Shown one piece after another: positions 1 to 11,068 of a stretch of DNA of 64,000 bases. The notes below the pieces were generated by a model. It was not told where the DNA came from and searched no databases. It worked only from the letters and a program-made list of their open reading frames with translations. This DNA is from Arachnopeziza araneosa (lineage: Eukaryota > Ascomycota > Leotiomycetes > Helotiales > Arachnopezizaceae): positions 1 through 64,000 of the forward strand of contig QYAI01000095.1 of the NCBI GenBank assembly GCA_003988855.1, given 5' to 3'. Position numbers and translations under genes: made by a program. Position 1 is the first letter of the stretch. Each line of letters opens with the position of its first letter.

Positions 1-1141
1 ATGCTCTGTAGAACCTCCTTTATAGAGAGTCCTACGCACGTGCTCCCGCTAGCGAAATGACGGAAAAATGTCATGCACCCTGGAACCCCACTACAGTAGT
101 ACTTACAGGAGCCATTGAGTCATGAACGTCTTGGGGAATGATGCGGCTAGTCTCTCGCGTATACATCGACATCAATTTTCGCATCTTGTTCCGTACTGTA
201 TTAACAGTTGCTTTTTCGTTTTCTTTATCTAGCCTGCTCGGCGTTGAGAGCCCGATAGCTTTGGCCGTGTGTTTCGCATCCTTCATATTACATAGATCTG
301 AGCCTGGAAATTTATTTTTATACCTACTGCATGTCAGTATTTGATATAGTAGTCTCGGATTTTCAACATTCTAACGTACGCTAACTAAAACGCCTACATC
401 TTGTCGTACTGTAGTTGACTAGAGCTTTTTTTGAGGCCTCTATAAACAAGATCAGTATTGACATCAGATCTGTTCGTAGAGAACTCGTTATTTAAGGCTG
501 CTTCTATCTGCTCTTCTGGATTTAGTCCTCTCTAGTTTAGTTTTTCTAGCTTGGTGCTTATATTATGCAATTTTTGTGCAAGGAAGCCCTTGCAAGATAG
601 GTGAGAAGATAGGAAATGGATAAGAAGATGGAAACTGGGTAAATTAAGTAAAACTGACCTGCAGCTTAGCCAAGTCTCTGGTAAGGTTCTAACAAGGAGG
701 TATTGGCACTAAGGAGGACTTGAGACAAGGAAACTTGAACTAGACGGCAGGAGATGTGTCTCTTCGTTGTGGAAAGGTGAAAAGGTTAGAAGAAGAAAGA
801 AGCAACGCTAATTTTAGATTAGGCAGGATGAATTTTGGGATCCCTAGCTAGGGGAAGAGGGGCCTGTTTGGGCTCCTCGTCAAAAGTTGATGATTTTATA
901 GTAAGCATGCAAGTAGGGTGAGCAGGCCTAAGCAAACCTGAGCCGAAGCTGAGCCGGCCCTGAGCCGAGCGTGAGCAAAGGCGGCGCTGCTCACGTGAGA
1001 CACGAGGGTGGGAAGTGCAAACATTCCCGTCTTATAACACTCAAATTCTGGGGAGGTTTATTGGAGCAGGTAGGGTTTTGTGGTGCAATAAGCTAAGGCT
1101 GACTTCGCCCATATAATTATACACAATCGGACAAGTAGTAT
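1..1141. other. Gene-poor, degraded flank
   Basis: I see no supportable gene. Short open frames on both strands (about 70-345) show no recognisable motif and overlap each other. The stretch turns from AT-rich to G-rich near 590-1010, where GAGCC/GAGC words cluster; that part is listed separately as a probable transposon remnant. It lies downstream of the regulator gene ending at 1142. Confidence 0.6.
905..1005. repeat. GAGCC-rich subterminal-type repeat, probable TE remnant
   Basis: Words such as CTGAGCC, GTGAGCA and GAGCCGA recur at short irregular intervals, and the stretch is much richer in GC than its surroundings. A similar word set in opposite orientation (GGCTCGGCTTAGG, CTCGGCTTAGG, GGCTCAGG) occurs around 21430-21610. 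Clustered subterminal repeats in AT-rich surroundings are typical of DNA transposon ends. No terminal inverted repeat or target duplication was identified. Confidence 0.35.
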
Positions 1142-3013
1142 TCAACGAAGAGGACATTCCCAGTCCCAATCCTTCATAACGCCTACCCAGTGCAGCTTGC
1201 TCCTGACTGTAAATCCCTCGTCCATATCCTCCACATATGACAGTCGTTTGTTCTCTTTCTCCCCTTTCTCTGCGTCCCGCCGTCTCCAAACTTCCTGCAT
1301 GACTTCATAGCAGCGGTCGACATTGCCAATCCACATCCGAGACGACATTGCTTTCCATCGTTCTTCTACCCATTGCCTGTCCTTTTTTTGAGAAGCCTCA
1401 CAGCTGGCTGCTAGTAAAGGGTAGATTTGGACGATTGTAAGACGGGAAGAAATGGGAACTGTAGCGAGGTAATAGAGAGTCTTCTTGGCGAGTTGTTCTG
1501 AGGTCCGGGACGGCATTTCGGGGACTGCTTGGTGGAGATAGAGAAGAGTCGCGTAGCGGTATGCCTCTGCTGTTTGTAAAGCATGTTGGATTTCGCTAGT
1601 GGGATCTTTAGGCCGTTCGATAGTTGCGCTATCAGGTGGCGACCATTGAACAATCGCTTCTTTAAGCTCCATTGCCGCAAAGATTAAGGCAATAGAGTTC
1701 GCAGAGACCTTACGTACTTTATGAACAAGGGTTGCAACTTTTCCAATTAATGGGAATAGTGTAGCTGCACAGCCCATTAAAGGGTCAATTTCAGCAGTAG
1801 TATTGTCAGGGAAAGTAGAGTTGAAGGGTGCAAGAATTTGATCGATGTTATCAGATGCTTCTTCATCGATTGATGTTAAACGCGCGATTACGTCCATATA
1901 GACATATGTATTGCAGAGAAATTTCAAACGGGCCAAATCATCGCCGAGCAAATTGTACTTCTTGTGTGAAGCAAGAGCTTGATTAACAAGGATCTTCGCC
2001 CCACGTAGATGCTCGATTCCGGAAGAGATATGCTGATCCCAAGATTCGGAAAATGCAAGAACGAGAGTTGTTGCTAATGCAGTGTCTGTTCGCATTTTTT
2101 CAATGCCAACAGCAAGTGATCGAATACTTCTTCTCATGTGTTCCATTCCCTGAACTCGGAGTAAAGGCCTCTCTTTTGAGGCATGAAAAGCGGTCATAGA
2201 TGCGATAGCATGATAAAGAGCAGGAGAATCTCTTGCTAAAGGCCAAATCAATGTCTTCCAAGGGTTCTCTGTTGGTCCATCTTTAACAGATAAAATCCCA
2301 CAGGTCAGCTTGTCAAATTGAACCATTAACATCTCTGGGCCTTCGGCTTGCACTTCCAACTGTCGATAAATCTTATATAAACTATCATCTCTCGTTGTGA
2401 TTGGCTGTGCAGGCAAAGACCTGGAATGCAAAAGATCTATCAATCTTGGTGACGGGCTGGGGGAGCTTGGCCTCGTAGTTGCTGGTGCAATGGGAGGGTC
2501 CTTGAATAAACTACTAAGGCTACTTGTGACCCGAACTGTTTCATTTTGACTTTGTTCCAAAAATGGAAACGACTTTGGAACTTGATTCTTTCCCAACGGC
2601 GATTGGTCACGTTTTCTCTTCAACTGTCTGTACCTAGCGTGATTAGTTTTCTTACTTGACTCTAACACTTTAAAGAGAACACTCACACCCTTTTCCTACC
2701 AGCTTTGCTCCTCATCACCAAAATCCCCTTCAAGGTTTCATTATCAGGATTCGCAACATGGCGCCGGGCGTGCTGGATTAGATCGATCAGCGCCCGGGCT
2801 TGTCAATCAAAGGACACACGTGACTGAAGTCAAGGACCAACTCACAACTCGAAGATTCTTCGCATGTTCAGTTTTGTAATCACACCAACCACAGTGCGTT
2901 TCGCACGACTCAATCACAAATTCCTGCTGCCCCTCTGTGGGCCACGGAATATGATCATGATCTTCAGTGCAGGGCATGTTCGGCGATACAATAACGGCAG
3001 GCAGCTGAACCAC
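1142..3013 (-). CDS. C2H2 zinc finger / Fungal_trans_2 transcription factor
   Basis: Probable nuclear DNA-binding regulator of 581 residues in three exons: 2846-3013, 2687-2772 and 1142-2633. The phases fit and both introns have GT-AG ends. Joining exons 1 and 2 completes a C2H2 finger: C41-x2-C44-x12-H57-x3-H61. A basic stretch rich in Lys/Arg follows (about residues 75-100). The large exon carries the fungal-specific regulatory domain (Fungal_trans_2, PF11951-like) with its helical repeats, roughly residues 190-570. No Zn2Cys6 cluster is visible, although that is the usual partner of this domain. Translation could also start at Met13 (2977). No target genes can be inferred. The large exon is secure; the two 5' exons rest on splice-site reading and the perfect finger spacing. 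Confidence 0.75.
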
Positions 3014-3260
3014 AGCTCATACCTGTCGGAATCACTGGCTTGGAGTGACTGATATAACAAGTGATCAATCTCAAGTCCACAAGCTCTCAATAGGAAGAAG
3101 GAGAGTGATACGACATTAATATTCTGCGTACATTGTTCTCGGTGGCGAAAATCTCAGTTTTCCAGGCGTGAAGGTGGGCTGAGTCGTCAGCCCAAGCCAC
3201 GTTGGGGGTCTTCGACAGAATTGACGGGTGAGGGAAAAGGCTGAGTATCATTTGAGAATC

Positions 3261-3304
3261 AATCGCTATTTAATCGCTAGTTAATCGCTAGTCAACCGCT
3301 ACTC
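3261..3304. repeat. 11-bp tandem repeat, four units
   Basis: Four contiguous units of AATCGCTANTN: AATCGCTATTT, AATCGCTAGTT, AATCGCTAGTC, AACCGCTACTC. It sits in the shared promoter region between two divergent genes, so regulatory use is possible but unproven. Confidence 0.8.
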
Positions 3305-3553
3305 AGCCTACGAAGATGGGTACGTGCTTTGCGGCATAGCCGAAGCAAGGAAGCCTATCGGAACAAAGTCGGTTGGAATTGACATTCAATCGCTTGCTTT
3401 ATCGATCGCGAGGAGGAGCGTCGTACCTGAAAACCGAGAAGCATTTTTGTAGCAATTGATTCTCACTTGAATGGCAAAATGCTACTCTCAGGTGTTAAGA
3501 CAAGAATACAGACGTCTTATAGCTTTGCCACTTTTGCCATAGAGCCAGAGAGC

Positions 3554-3560
3554 TATAAAA
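3554..3560 (+). promoter_or_regulatory. TATA-like box of the small membrane protein gene
   Basis: TATAAAA lies 93 bp before the ATG at 3653, a plausible distance for a fungal core promoter. Assignment is by position and sequence only. Confidence 0.45.
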
Positions 3561-3652
3561 CAGTATCTTCACTCATTGATACAAGATATTACAATACCAC
3601 AAGCTTATCTTTTCCATTTAAAATAGAGAAAATCTTTCCCACGAACTAAAGC

Positions 3653-3968
3653 ATGTCTTCCCAGGCCAACCTCAACCGCACCCTCACTACTATCCTGACA
3701 ACAAATAACCTCACTATCATTCCTCTTCCGGTTGCAGTCAATGAGTCTTCACAATGGGATCCCGCAATGGTATGCGGGATAGTATTTGGTATCGTGGCAA
3801 GTTTGCTAGCTATACCAGGTGCTGTGATTGGATTGCACGCTTTACGAGCTTATCGCCAAGCTCGTGAAGACGTTACGAATACTTGTAAGTGGGATAACAT
3901 CTTTTCAGGGTGGCCAGGTGCTGATAACTGCAGATGGCATGGATGATTTAGAGCGGAGAATGATCTGA
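3653..3968 (+). CDS. Small single-pass membrane protein, hypothetical
   Basis: An 88-residue protein in two exons (3653-3884 and 3934-3968). The intron has GTAAGT at its 5' end, CTGATAAC as branch site and CAG at its 3' end. The N-terminus is Asn/Thr-rich with several potential N-glycosylation sites (NRT, NLT, NES). One hydrophobic segment (about residues 39-61) is followed by a basic stretch (HALRAYR), suggesting an outside N-terminus and a short cytosolic tail. I recognise no domain. Reading through the intron gives a 97-residue alternative ending in an unrelated tail. A TATAAAA box lies 93 bp upstream, which supports a real promoter. Confidence 0.55.
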
Positions 3969-5129
3969 TGAACATTATATTTGGAGGCATGGTTTGGAAT
4001 CGCAGTGTCGAGAGGCAGGGACTCTCGAGGATTACTTAAGAAGGAGACTTGGAAGGGAGATGTCAGCGGAAGATTTCATACTAGATTGGGGAGGATTGGA
4101 GCTGCCTGCTTAATTAGTAAGACTAGTGCTATGGTAAAGAGACTTTCGTCGTGTAACGAATCCGCATAATGTATCTATAGTAGAACGTCGCGTCTGGTCG
4201 GGATAGCCCCTTTCATTACAGCACCACCAGATATACTGTACACGATTAAATGAACACCTGTCCTATTAAATTCCTCCGTGATACCTGGCTAGAGAAGACA
4301 GTACCTGGCCCCAGGCACTGTGGCTGGTCTGGTATTGTGGCTGGTCTGATCATGTGGCTGTGCAAGATGAGGTGCCAACTCGTATGTGATGGCTTTCCGG
4401 CGACCTAGCTTGAGGATAGTAGGTATGGTATCAACCGGCCTAGCCGCCACTGGGCATTGTGCTTAAGGATCTCTAGCATGCGAGGCGATGGGGTCGATGC
4501 TGGCTTGAATGCGACTTTGGATACATGGTCTGCTCTGTTCAAGATTTTATTTTCCAGTTTATAACGTTATGTAAAGTAGAAATTTACCCCAAAAAAAAGT
4601 TGAAAGTGTTATGCTTTTTTATTAACACAGTTTTTTAATGTACAGTTTAAAAGTAGTACTTAAACTGTTTCAGCTATTTCGAAGCTATGCGTGTTTAAGT
4701 CGCAGTTTAAGGGTGTTCTTAATGCTAAGTACCTCCCGAACACGAAATGCGATGATAATAATTATTACAAAAAGCTAGCGGACTATTAATATTATAAATC
4801 GACCTTCATAAGATACTACTATTATAGATGAATTTTCGTCGTTTTCATAAACGAGTAAAATTGACGAACAGGCCGGAGCACAACTAAGACTTTACAAGAA
4901 GAAGTCGATAAACTGACAGTATCAATGGCAGTTCTGGATTTTCCGATCAGAGACAATCTTCTTTCCAATCAGCAACAATCTTCTTTCCGTTTTAGGTACC
5001 AGATTTCTCTTTAAAATTAGGATTCAATACCGCGTGTACTATCAAAATACGGTTTGATGTTTCGAGAACTTGTATCATCGCCACAGCTTAGATATTCTAC
5101 AAAACGCGACATCTGCATTGTGGATGCGT
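3969..5129. other. AT-rich stretch without an intact gene
   Basis: No supportable coding region. TGTGGCTGGTCTG occurs at 4319-4331 and 4336-4348, with a partial third copy at 4353-4360. From about 4540 to 4860 the sequence becomes strongly AT-rich with stop codons in all frames, as in old repeat-derived DNA. It leads directly into the decayed HET gene, so the missing 5' half of that gene may have stood here. Confidence 0.5.
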
Positions 5130-5745
5130 CATCTTGGTGGACCATTCTTGGACGAGTCTGAGAACTGGGCGCTGATCTTGAAGACCTGCATCCAGCCAAT
5201 CCCGACTCGCTCCAATAGACATCCTTCCTATTAGAACTCAAAGATGTCTACCCTCACACTTCTGAGTCAAGATTTGAGGCCTTCTGGCAAACAATGATGA
5301 TGAACTCTCTTACGCTAAGATACCCCGCAGGACGGTCTGGAACTAAGAGCATTTTTCGAAACATTGACAGCCAAAGAAGAGAATCGCCAGGAAGCTCTTC
5401 TCCGGGAGGACACCTCGAACTTAGATCTAGAGCAAATATATAAAGTCTAATAAACTGGTCCCAAAACCTTCAGATGGTATCGATTGATTCAAATTCGAAT
5501 ATAAAAATAACGCCACATCGGATGGGCGAACCGCGGCCTGAAACCCGGAGATTTGATCTACATTTTCTACGGTGTTTGTGTTCTCTTCATTCGTCGAGAG
5601 AGCTCGGTGACTACTTCACTTGATCTGGGCGACTTAGCTCGTGTTATAAAGGTGTGGGTGACTTCTATACTCACGGTATCATGAATGGGGAGGCTTTGGA
5701 TATGGTAGGGAAAGACCATTTTTATGGACAGTAACTCTGCCTGAT
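5130..5745 (+). pseudogene. Decayed HET (heterokaryon incompatibility) gene, 3' half
   Basis: Fragments in shifting plus-strand frames match the C-terminal half of HET proteins. Around 5268-5300 there is FEAFWQTMM, resembling the family's EAFWRTLI. At 5351-5450 AFFETLTAKEENRQEALL is open but ends in a stop. KPGDLIYIF stands near 5547, and GDFYTHGIMNGEAL near 5660-5705 resembles the family's GECYVHGIMDGEAL ending. Stops (for example near 5156 and 5447) and at least one frameshift between the last two blocks break it. The N-terminal HET motifs are missing. The match is from memory of the family, so the exact limits are approximate. Confidence 0.6.
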
Positions 5746-6239
5746 ACAACTCATTGCGGACCGTGGGTATGAACCTTTGTTGTGTTTCTCTAGCTGATTT
5801 ACTAGCGATACTTAAGCTCATTCTTCAATGAAAAGGTACGCTTTGCCTTCGAAGGAGCGTATCGCCAAAGCGACATCGAAAACCTCTCACGCAGATAATT
5901 TTACCTCTTTTATACAGACACCTCCCGAGTTCCGATCTTGAAGCGTCATAAAAGAGCCATTTGGGTCAATACATAAGTGTTTACCCTAATTAGCCCTGTG
6001 AATATCCATGCCTCAAATCACTCCACCATTTGCGCAATTGGCTAAAACCACACGTTCTCAAGGGTTACAGCTTATAGCATATTTGAGGGTTCAATTTACG
6101 TAATTTACATTTACACTCTATAAAACGATGCTCTTTTTCATCCTCCCCGAGCAAACCCTATTCCCCCCCGGCCATCCATTTCATGTTTATTTCTAACTTT
6201 GACATTTCATTGTCAGTTGCAATTTATGAGAAGCCTTCA
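5746..6239. other. Upstream region of the FAD oxidoreductase gene
   Basis: 494 bp with no supportable gene. It ends in a pyrimidine-rich stretch and a TATA-like box before the oxidoreductase start. An in-frame ATG at 6183 exists, but the later ATG at 6240 gives a clean signal peptide. Confidence 0.5.
6119..6125 (+). promoter_or_regulatory. TATA-like box of the FAD oxidoreductase gene
   Basis: TATAAAA lies 121 bp before the preferred ATG at 6240 and is followed by a C/T-rich tract, a common arrangement at fungal transcription starts. Assignment is positional. Confidence 0.45.
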
Positions 6240-8358
6240 ATGGATCTATTAAATCTGTTCTTCACGTTACTGCTTGTAACTCATGTATCTGTATTAGCTA
6301 CCGACGCGCCAATCGAAAAAAGAGAATCCAAATCATATGGGGATGAAAAGATCCAATTGAAGAGACACCTTGCAGGGAACGAAAAATCAGCTCATATCTC
6401 TCGAGACGCTGAATGCAAGACATTCCCAGGAGACACAGACTGGCCAAGTGATGCCACATGGGACTCACTGAACGACACCCTCAGAGGCGTTTTACTGAAG
6501 CCAGCACCGCTCGCATCGGTGTGCTACAACAACACGGTGTACAACAATTATGCCAACTTAGAATGCGAGACACTCACGGCCAACTGGGACGGGAACACTG
6601 CACGGTAGGTACATATCAATTAGGTGAAGGTTTCGGACTTATGTTTCTGCAGGGCGGAAGATCCCATTGAGGTCAACTCCATCATGTTTGAGGGGCTCAC
6701 GTGTCTCCCACCGGCGAGTTTCAATTCAAGTGGGTGCGTTCAGGTGAGTTGTACGGACCTTGGTATACTATGGGATTCTGATCGTTCAAGGGAGGATACC
6801 CCGTTTATGTTGTGAATGTAACAGACGCTTCTCACATCCAAGCTGCGGTCAATTTCGCCCGAGAGAAAAAGGTGCGCTTTGTCATCAAAAATACCGGCCA
6901 TGATATGTCTGGAAAGTCGCTTGGAGGAGGTGCATTATCCGTGTGGACCCACGTACGCATTTGGTTCTTGTTTGAGAACACCGAGCTCACACTTCAAGCA
7001 TCTCAAAAATATCTCTTACTATGAAAATTACACCATTGCTGGATATAGTGGTCCAGCATTCAAGGTTGGTGCGGGAGTACAAGGAAGCGACATATACAGT
7101 GCTGCTTATGAGAGAGGTGTGATGGTAGTTGGTGGTGTATGTGACGTATGGAAAGATCTTCATCTTACTGATGACTTTAGCTAATACAAATCAGTCTGTT
7201 GGTCTCTACGGTGGATACTCTCAAGGTGGTGGTCATTCAATGCTCAGCTCCCTTCACGGGATGGGAGCTGACCAGATTCTCTCCATCCAAGTCGTCACCG
7301 CAGATGGGTCAGTCCGTACCGCCTCTCCCACAGAGAACACGGATCTGTTCTGGGCCATCCGTGGAGGCGGTGGGAGCGCATTTGGCGTCGTCACTTCCAT
7401 GGTGGTCAAAGCCTTCAAGGAGGCTAAAACGACCGTTGGTACTCTGCAATGGGGTATCAAGACAAACAACATCTCGGCTGATATTTTTTGGAATGCGATT
7501 TCCGCTTATTTCAGCAACTTTGAGAATTTTACGAGTCAAGGTATTTCAGGAGAATGGAATCTGTACCCGAAGGACAGTATATTTGCCCCTGAAGATGGCC
7601 AACTCTCATTCCAAATCAACGCATTCTTCGGTGTTGGAAAAACCATCGAGCAGATGCAGAACATCACAGCACCCTGGTTAGCGAGCATGAAATCAGCTGG
7701 TATCGACGACGTGGCGATGAACTGGACTTCCTTTGACTCTTACCACGTAGCGTATCAAAATTTCTTTCCCTCAACGGCAGCAGGCCTCATGCCCTACGCC
7801 ATGAGCTATGCGTCTCGACTGATCCCCCGGGAAAATTTCGATGCGAGCAAGAAGCTCAATCTCACCGTCTCAGCGTTCCGGACCTTGGCAGAAGCTGGGC
7901 ATCTGTTCAACGGATACCAATACGCTCCGACACTCGAGGTTGGGGCTCCAGTCGGGCCAGAAGGTAACGCTGTCCATCCATCCTGGAGAGTGGCTTTAAG
8001 CCACACGATTATATTCGTCAAGTGGCCAGATAATGCGACAGTGGAACAGCAGCTCCAAGCTCGAAATGATTTTGCAACTGATGGAATGAAGCCCATCCGG
8101 GATGCGATGCCCGACGCTGGAAGCTACATGAATGAAGGAGATCGTCTTGAGAGAAACTTTCAGCAGGTGTTTTATGGGTCTAACTATCCTCGATTATTAG
8201 AAATTAAAAAGAAGTATGATCCTGGCGATGTTTTCTGGGCAGTGACGGCTGTGGGTTCTGAAGGCTGGGCGGTCAGGAGCGTTGATGGACTGCCAACTGA
8301 GAACGGACCGCTTTGTAGAATTGTGGAATCTTCTCAAACCATTGACAGCTTGAAGTAA
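6240..8358 (+). CDS. Secreted FAD-linked oxidoreductase, BBE-like
   Basis: Berberine-bridge-enzyme-like flavoprotein that would oxidise a sugar, alcohol or alkaloid-type substrate and pass electrons to oxygen; the substrate cannot be read from sequence. Five exons (6240-6604, 6653-6743, 6791-6952, 6999-7145, 7195-8358) give 642 residues. A signal peptide is followed by two dibasic KR sites, suggesting a Kex2-processed propeptide. The FAD_binding_4 fold carries NTGHD with His189 and GGVCDSVG with Cys254, the two residues that tether FAD in bicovalent family members. GGYSQGGGHS follows. The BBE tail ends in NYPRLLEIKKKYDP and VGSEGW. Several N-glycosylation sites fit an extracellular enzyme. 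It lies tail-to-tail with the GH128 gene. Confidence 0.9.
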
Positions 8359-8744
8359 ATTACTACTGTCTTAAAACTAGGTTTCTTCTCAAATATTAGC
8401 TTCCTATATACAGAGACGCCCCCTTCTATTACCATATCTAATCCATAGAATTTCCTGATAGAAACGCCGGAGGACCATTTGATACTAGACAATATAATTA
8501 TATATTCAAGTGAAGCAATGGAACTATACTTCTAGAGTAAGAAAGCCGAACCGGAATAGTCACATTGAATCATTACTCTCATATCCCGAAGTTAGCGAGG
8601 ATCCGAATGGCAGGCCCTGGCCAATTAACCATTCCAGTAAGGAGAACGGCAGATGAGGGAAGAATTCATGGCATGCCTAGCCTTGCCCACGTCCAATCCT
8701 CACCGGCTTCCGAAGCGCAACTATACAACCCACAAGCCACCAAC
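8359..8744. other. Intergenic region between convergent genes
   Basis: 386 bp between the 3' ends of the oxidoreductase and the GH128 gene, presumably holding both 3' untranslated regions. No gene or strong structure seen. Confidence 0.6.
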
Positions 8745-9792
8745 CTAACAGCAAGCAAAGAGCACAGCAGCTGCAATTGCTACTTTCCCTAGCATCTCCA
8801 GACCGCCCTTGTTTAGCAGCCTAGTAGCAGCTGAAGTACTTGTGGGCTGCGGAGCTGTTGAAGTGGTCGTTACAACTGCTAACTCTCCACCTCCTAGATA
8901 CCAGCTTCCGATACTTCTCATATGTCCACCACCATCCAGGAATGAGGCATTCCACCCCACATTACTTGCTCCAGCCCTGAAAGCGCCGAAGTAGGAATAT
9001 CGTTCGATGGCAGTATCATTATCGAAGAGTGCGATGGATTCGTTGAAAAAGGTTTCGGTGGGTGGGACTTGGGCATATGGGAGGGCGAATTCAGTGATCC
9101 ATAGCGTCATGTTGGGATATCTGGGGAAAAGGTCAGCTGGGTCGTTCTGTACTAGTATTGATGGAGATTGATCGAACTGACTTTTCTTTGTACTCTGAAA
9201 GATAGGATTGAACAACAGAGATGTTGCCAAAAATATGAATATTCATGAAGTCTGCAGTGCAGCTCGAATTCCGCTTCTGACAAGCAGAATAGAACTTATC
9301 CAGCCATGCAAACCCTGACTCGTTTGCGTACACGACAGGTGCGCCGACCTTGATACCCATCTTCCTTAGCGGATCGAAGTTGAGAATCCAGCTCGTAGCA
9401 GCCAAATCGGGGGACATTTGACTGCCTCCAGCGGTGAGGTTGACATCAGGCTCATTGAAGCTCAATGCATGGGTAATGTTTCGGCCTTTGTTGATCAAGG
9501 TCGTTACATTGTTGAGGAAGCCGCTGCCAGTCATATTGTTCGCACCCCATAGCTGCGGCACGAATTCGATGGTGGATTGTGTGATATTGATGTATTCGGG
9601 GGTGGGCGTGACAGCATAGTTGAAATACCAGGTCAAGCCATTGTTATTGTTCGCTGTAACGAAAAGGGCGTCGTCTTTAGGAAGAGGAGTCGAGACGGAT
9701 GCAAGGCCACGTTTGGGGGATTGAGGGTATTGCGCGAGGGCGGATGCCGCCAGGAGAGAGGCGAGTGTGAACGCAGAGAAAAGAGAATGCAT
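8745..9792 (-). CDS. GPI-anchored GH128 family glycosidase
   Basis: Glycosyl hydrolase catalytic-core protein (PF11790, GH128; S. pombe asl1 type), expected to act on beta-1,3-glucan in the cell wall. Two exons (9182-9792 and 8745-9120) are joined at phase 2, giving 328 residues. A signal peptide covers about residues 1-20. The putative acid/base and nucleophile are Glu114 in SFNEPD and Glu214 in WITEFA, a retaining clan-A layout. Many N-glycosylation sites are present. A Ser/Thr linker (about residues 285-305) is followed by a hydrophobic C-terminus ending ACC, as in GPI-anchored proteins. The full family core is present and appears intact. Confidence 0.88.
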
Positions 9793-11068
9793 CGTGAAGA
9801 TTCCACAGTGAAGTGGATCTCTGATGCTGCTTGCTGAGGTGGAGTTGCGGAATTGGAGAAAGGAGAGAGAGACGTGAGGTACGGAAGACGTCGGGAAAGA
9901 GAAGCAAGAGAAAAAGAACTTAGCCTATTTCCTATCGTACGCCTAAACATAAAGGCGTTGCAGCCGCCGACGCCATGTCTGTGAGGGCAGCTGTTTGGAT
10001 AACTAAAAGAGCTTGGATGCTGTCAATAGCTGTCCGAACTGGGAAGATTGTGGGGAGGAATGGCGCTCGGGCGACACAGGGGGAGATGAGATGATCATCC
10101 GGGAGCGAGCCACCTGGGCCTCGATGGAGAGTTGAGGCTGAAGCATTCCCGCACTACGCCTCGAGCTGAAATGCCAGACCAGCTTCTCCAGATCCAGGAA
10201 CTGGTCGATGGAGTTGGGATTGATGTGTGCTGGCTGCAGGAGTTGGAGAGCTCGGGTTGTCGTCGTCGAGGTTGTCCAGAGAGGCGCCAGAACAAGCGAG
10301 ACGCCATCCTGAATAGTATGCGCTAGACTCAAAAAAGCTGCCACGGAGGCAATATATTGACAGGAGTAACACAAATGTCTTGGCCATTGTTTTATGCAGC
10401 AATTGCACATCTCACCGGCGCTTAAGTTATGAGCCAAACTCCATCATTGACTTCTGTTTTCACTCATGTCAATTCACCTTCCTCTAATGGCATAAAGATA
10501 TAGTGTTGGGAGACAAGAGAAGAAGAGGAAGAAGTCAGTGAAAGCTGTCTTATTGCTAGCTACTGTGCCGGTTCCTCTTAAAGGAACCGGTCTTGCTTAC
10601 TAGCGACTGAGTCTCGTCACGTGACATATAGGGTGAGAGTTGCGCGATAGCTTGTAAACCTCCAACCCGAAACCCCGGTCTAGCATTCCTGTCTATTTTC
10701 CTCTCATGTATTGCTGGAATTCCCTCTCTCCACAAATGCACGGGCCCATCAAGCCAAGTATAGTTATCAAAGGAAGTTCCATCAAAGTGGGACAAGAAGA
10801 ACTACTGCCGATAGGCTTTAAGAAACTACAGTAGTATTAATAACTCAGATCTGGGAAAATGAAAAGAAGGGGAGAAGATTATATTCTATCCGTGTACTAT
10901 ACCACAGAGTTCATCCCAAATCTATCAATTACAACAATAACAAATGAGATTTATACCTTAGACAAACGAGACTAGGTGGTAAGCAGTTCCTCAGAATCCC
11001 TAAAACCTGTAATGATACAACCAGAAACTCCACCTATTACTAAAATTCTTCCTTTTGGCTCCTTGTTC
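9793..11068. other. 1.3 kb gene-free stretch with one perfect hairpin
   Basis: No gene that I can support. At 10003-10437 all three minus-strand frames are open for 70-144 codons, and one begins with a signal-peptide-like run (MAKTFVLLLSIY). No frame stands out by codon pattern or known motif. A perfect 23-nt hairpin lies at 10568-10590. Confidence 0.5.
10568..10590. repeat. Perfect inverted repeat, 9-bp arms
   Basis: CCGGTTCCT and AGGAACCGG flank a 5-nt CTTAA loop without mismatch. It lies about 480 bp beyond the end of the transporter gene. It could be a terminator-like hairpin, a protein-binding palindrome or a trace of an inverted-repeat element. Confidence 0.7.

Larger units (their letters stand above)
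3014..3652. other. Intergenic region between divergent genes
   Basis: A shared upstream region of 639 bp serves the minus-strand regulator and the plus-strand small membrane protein. It contains a four-unit 11-bp tandem repeat and a TATA-like box, both listed separately. I see no gene here. Confidence 0.6.

Noticed and set aside
4540..4860. Repeat-induced point mutation in AT-rich DNA
   Set aside because: AT-richness is clear, but a RIP index and an unmutated copy for comparison would be needed, and neither could be computed here.
10003..10437. Minus-strand ORF of 144 codons and an overlapping frame with a signal-peptide-like start
   Set aside because: All three frames are open here, none has a known motif, and no splicing or conserved pattern supports a gene.
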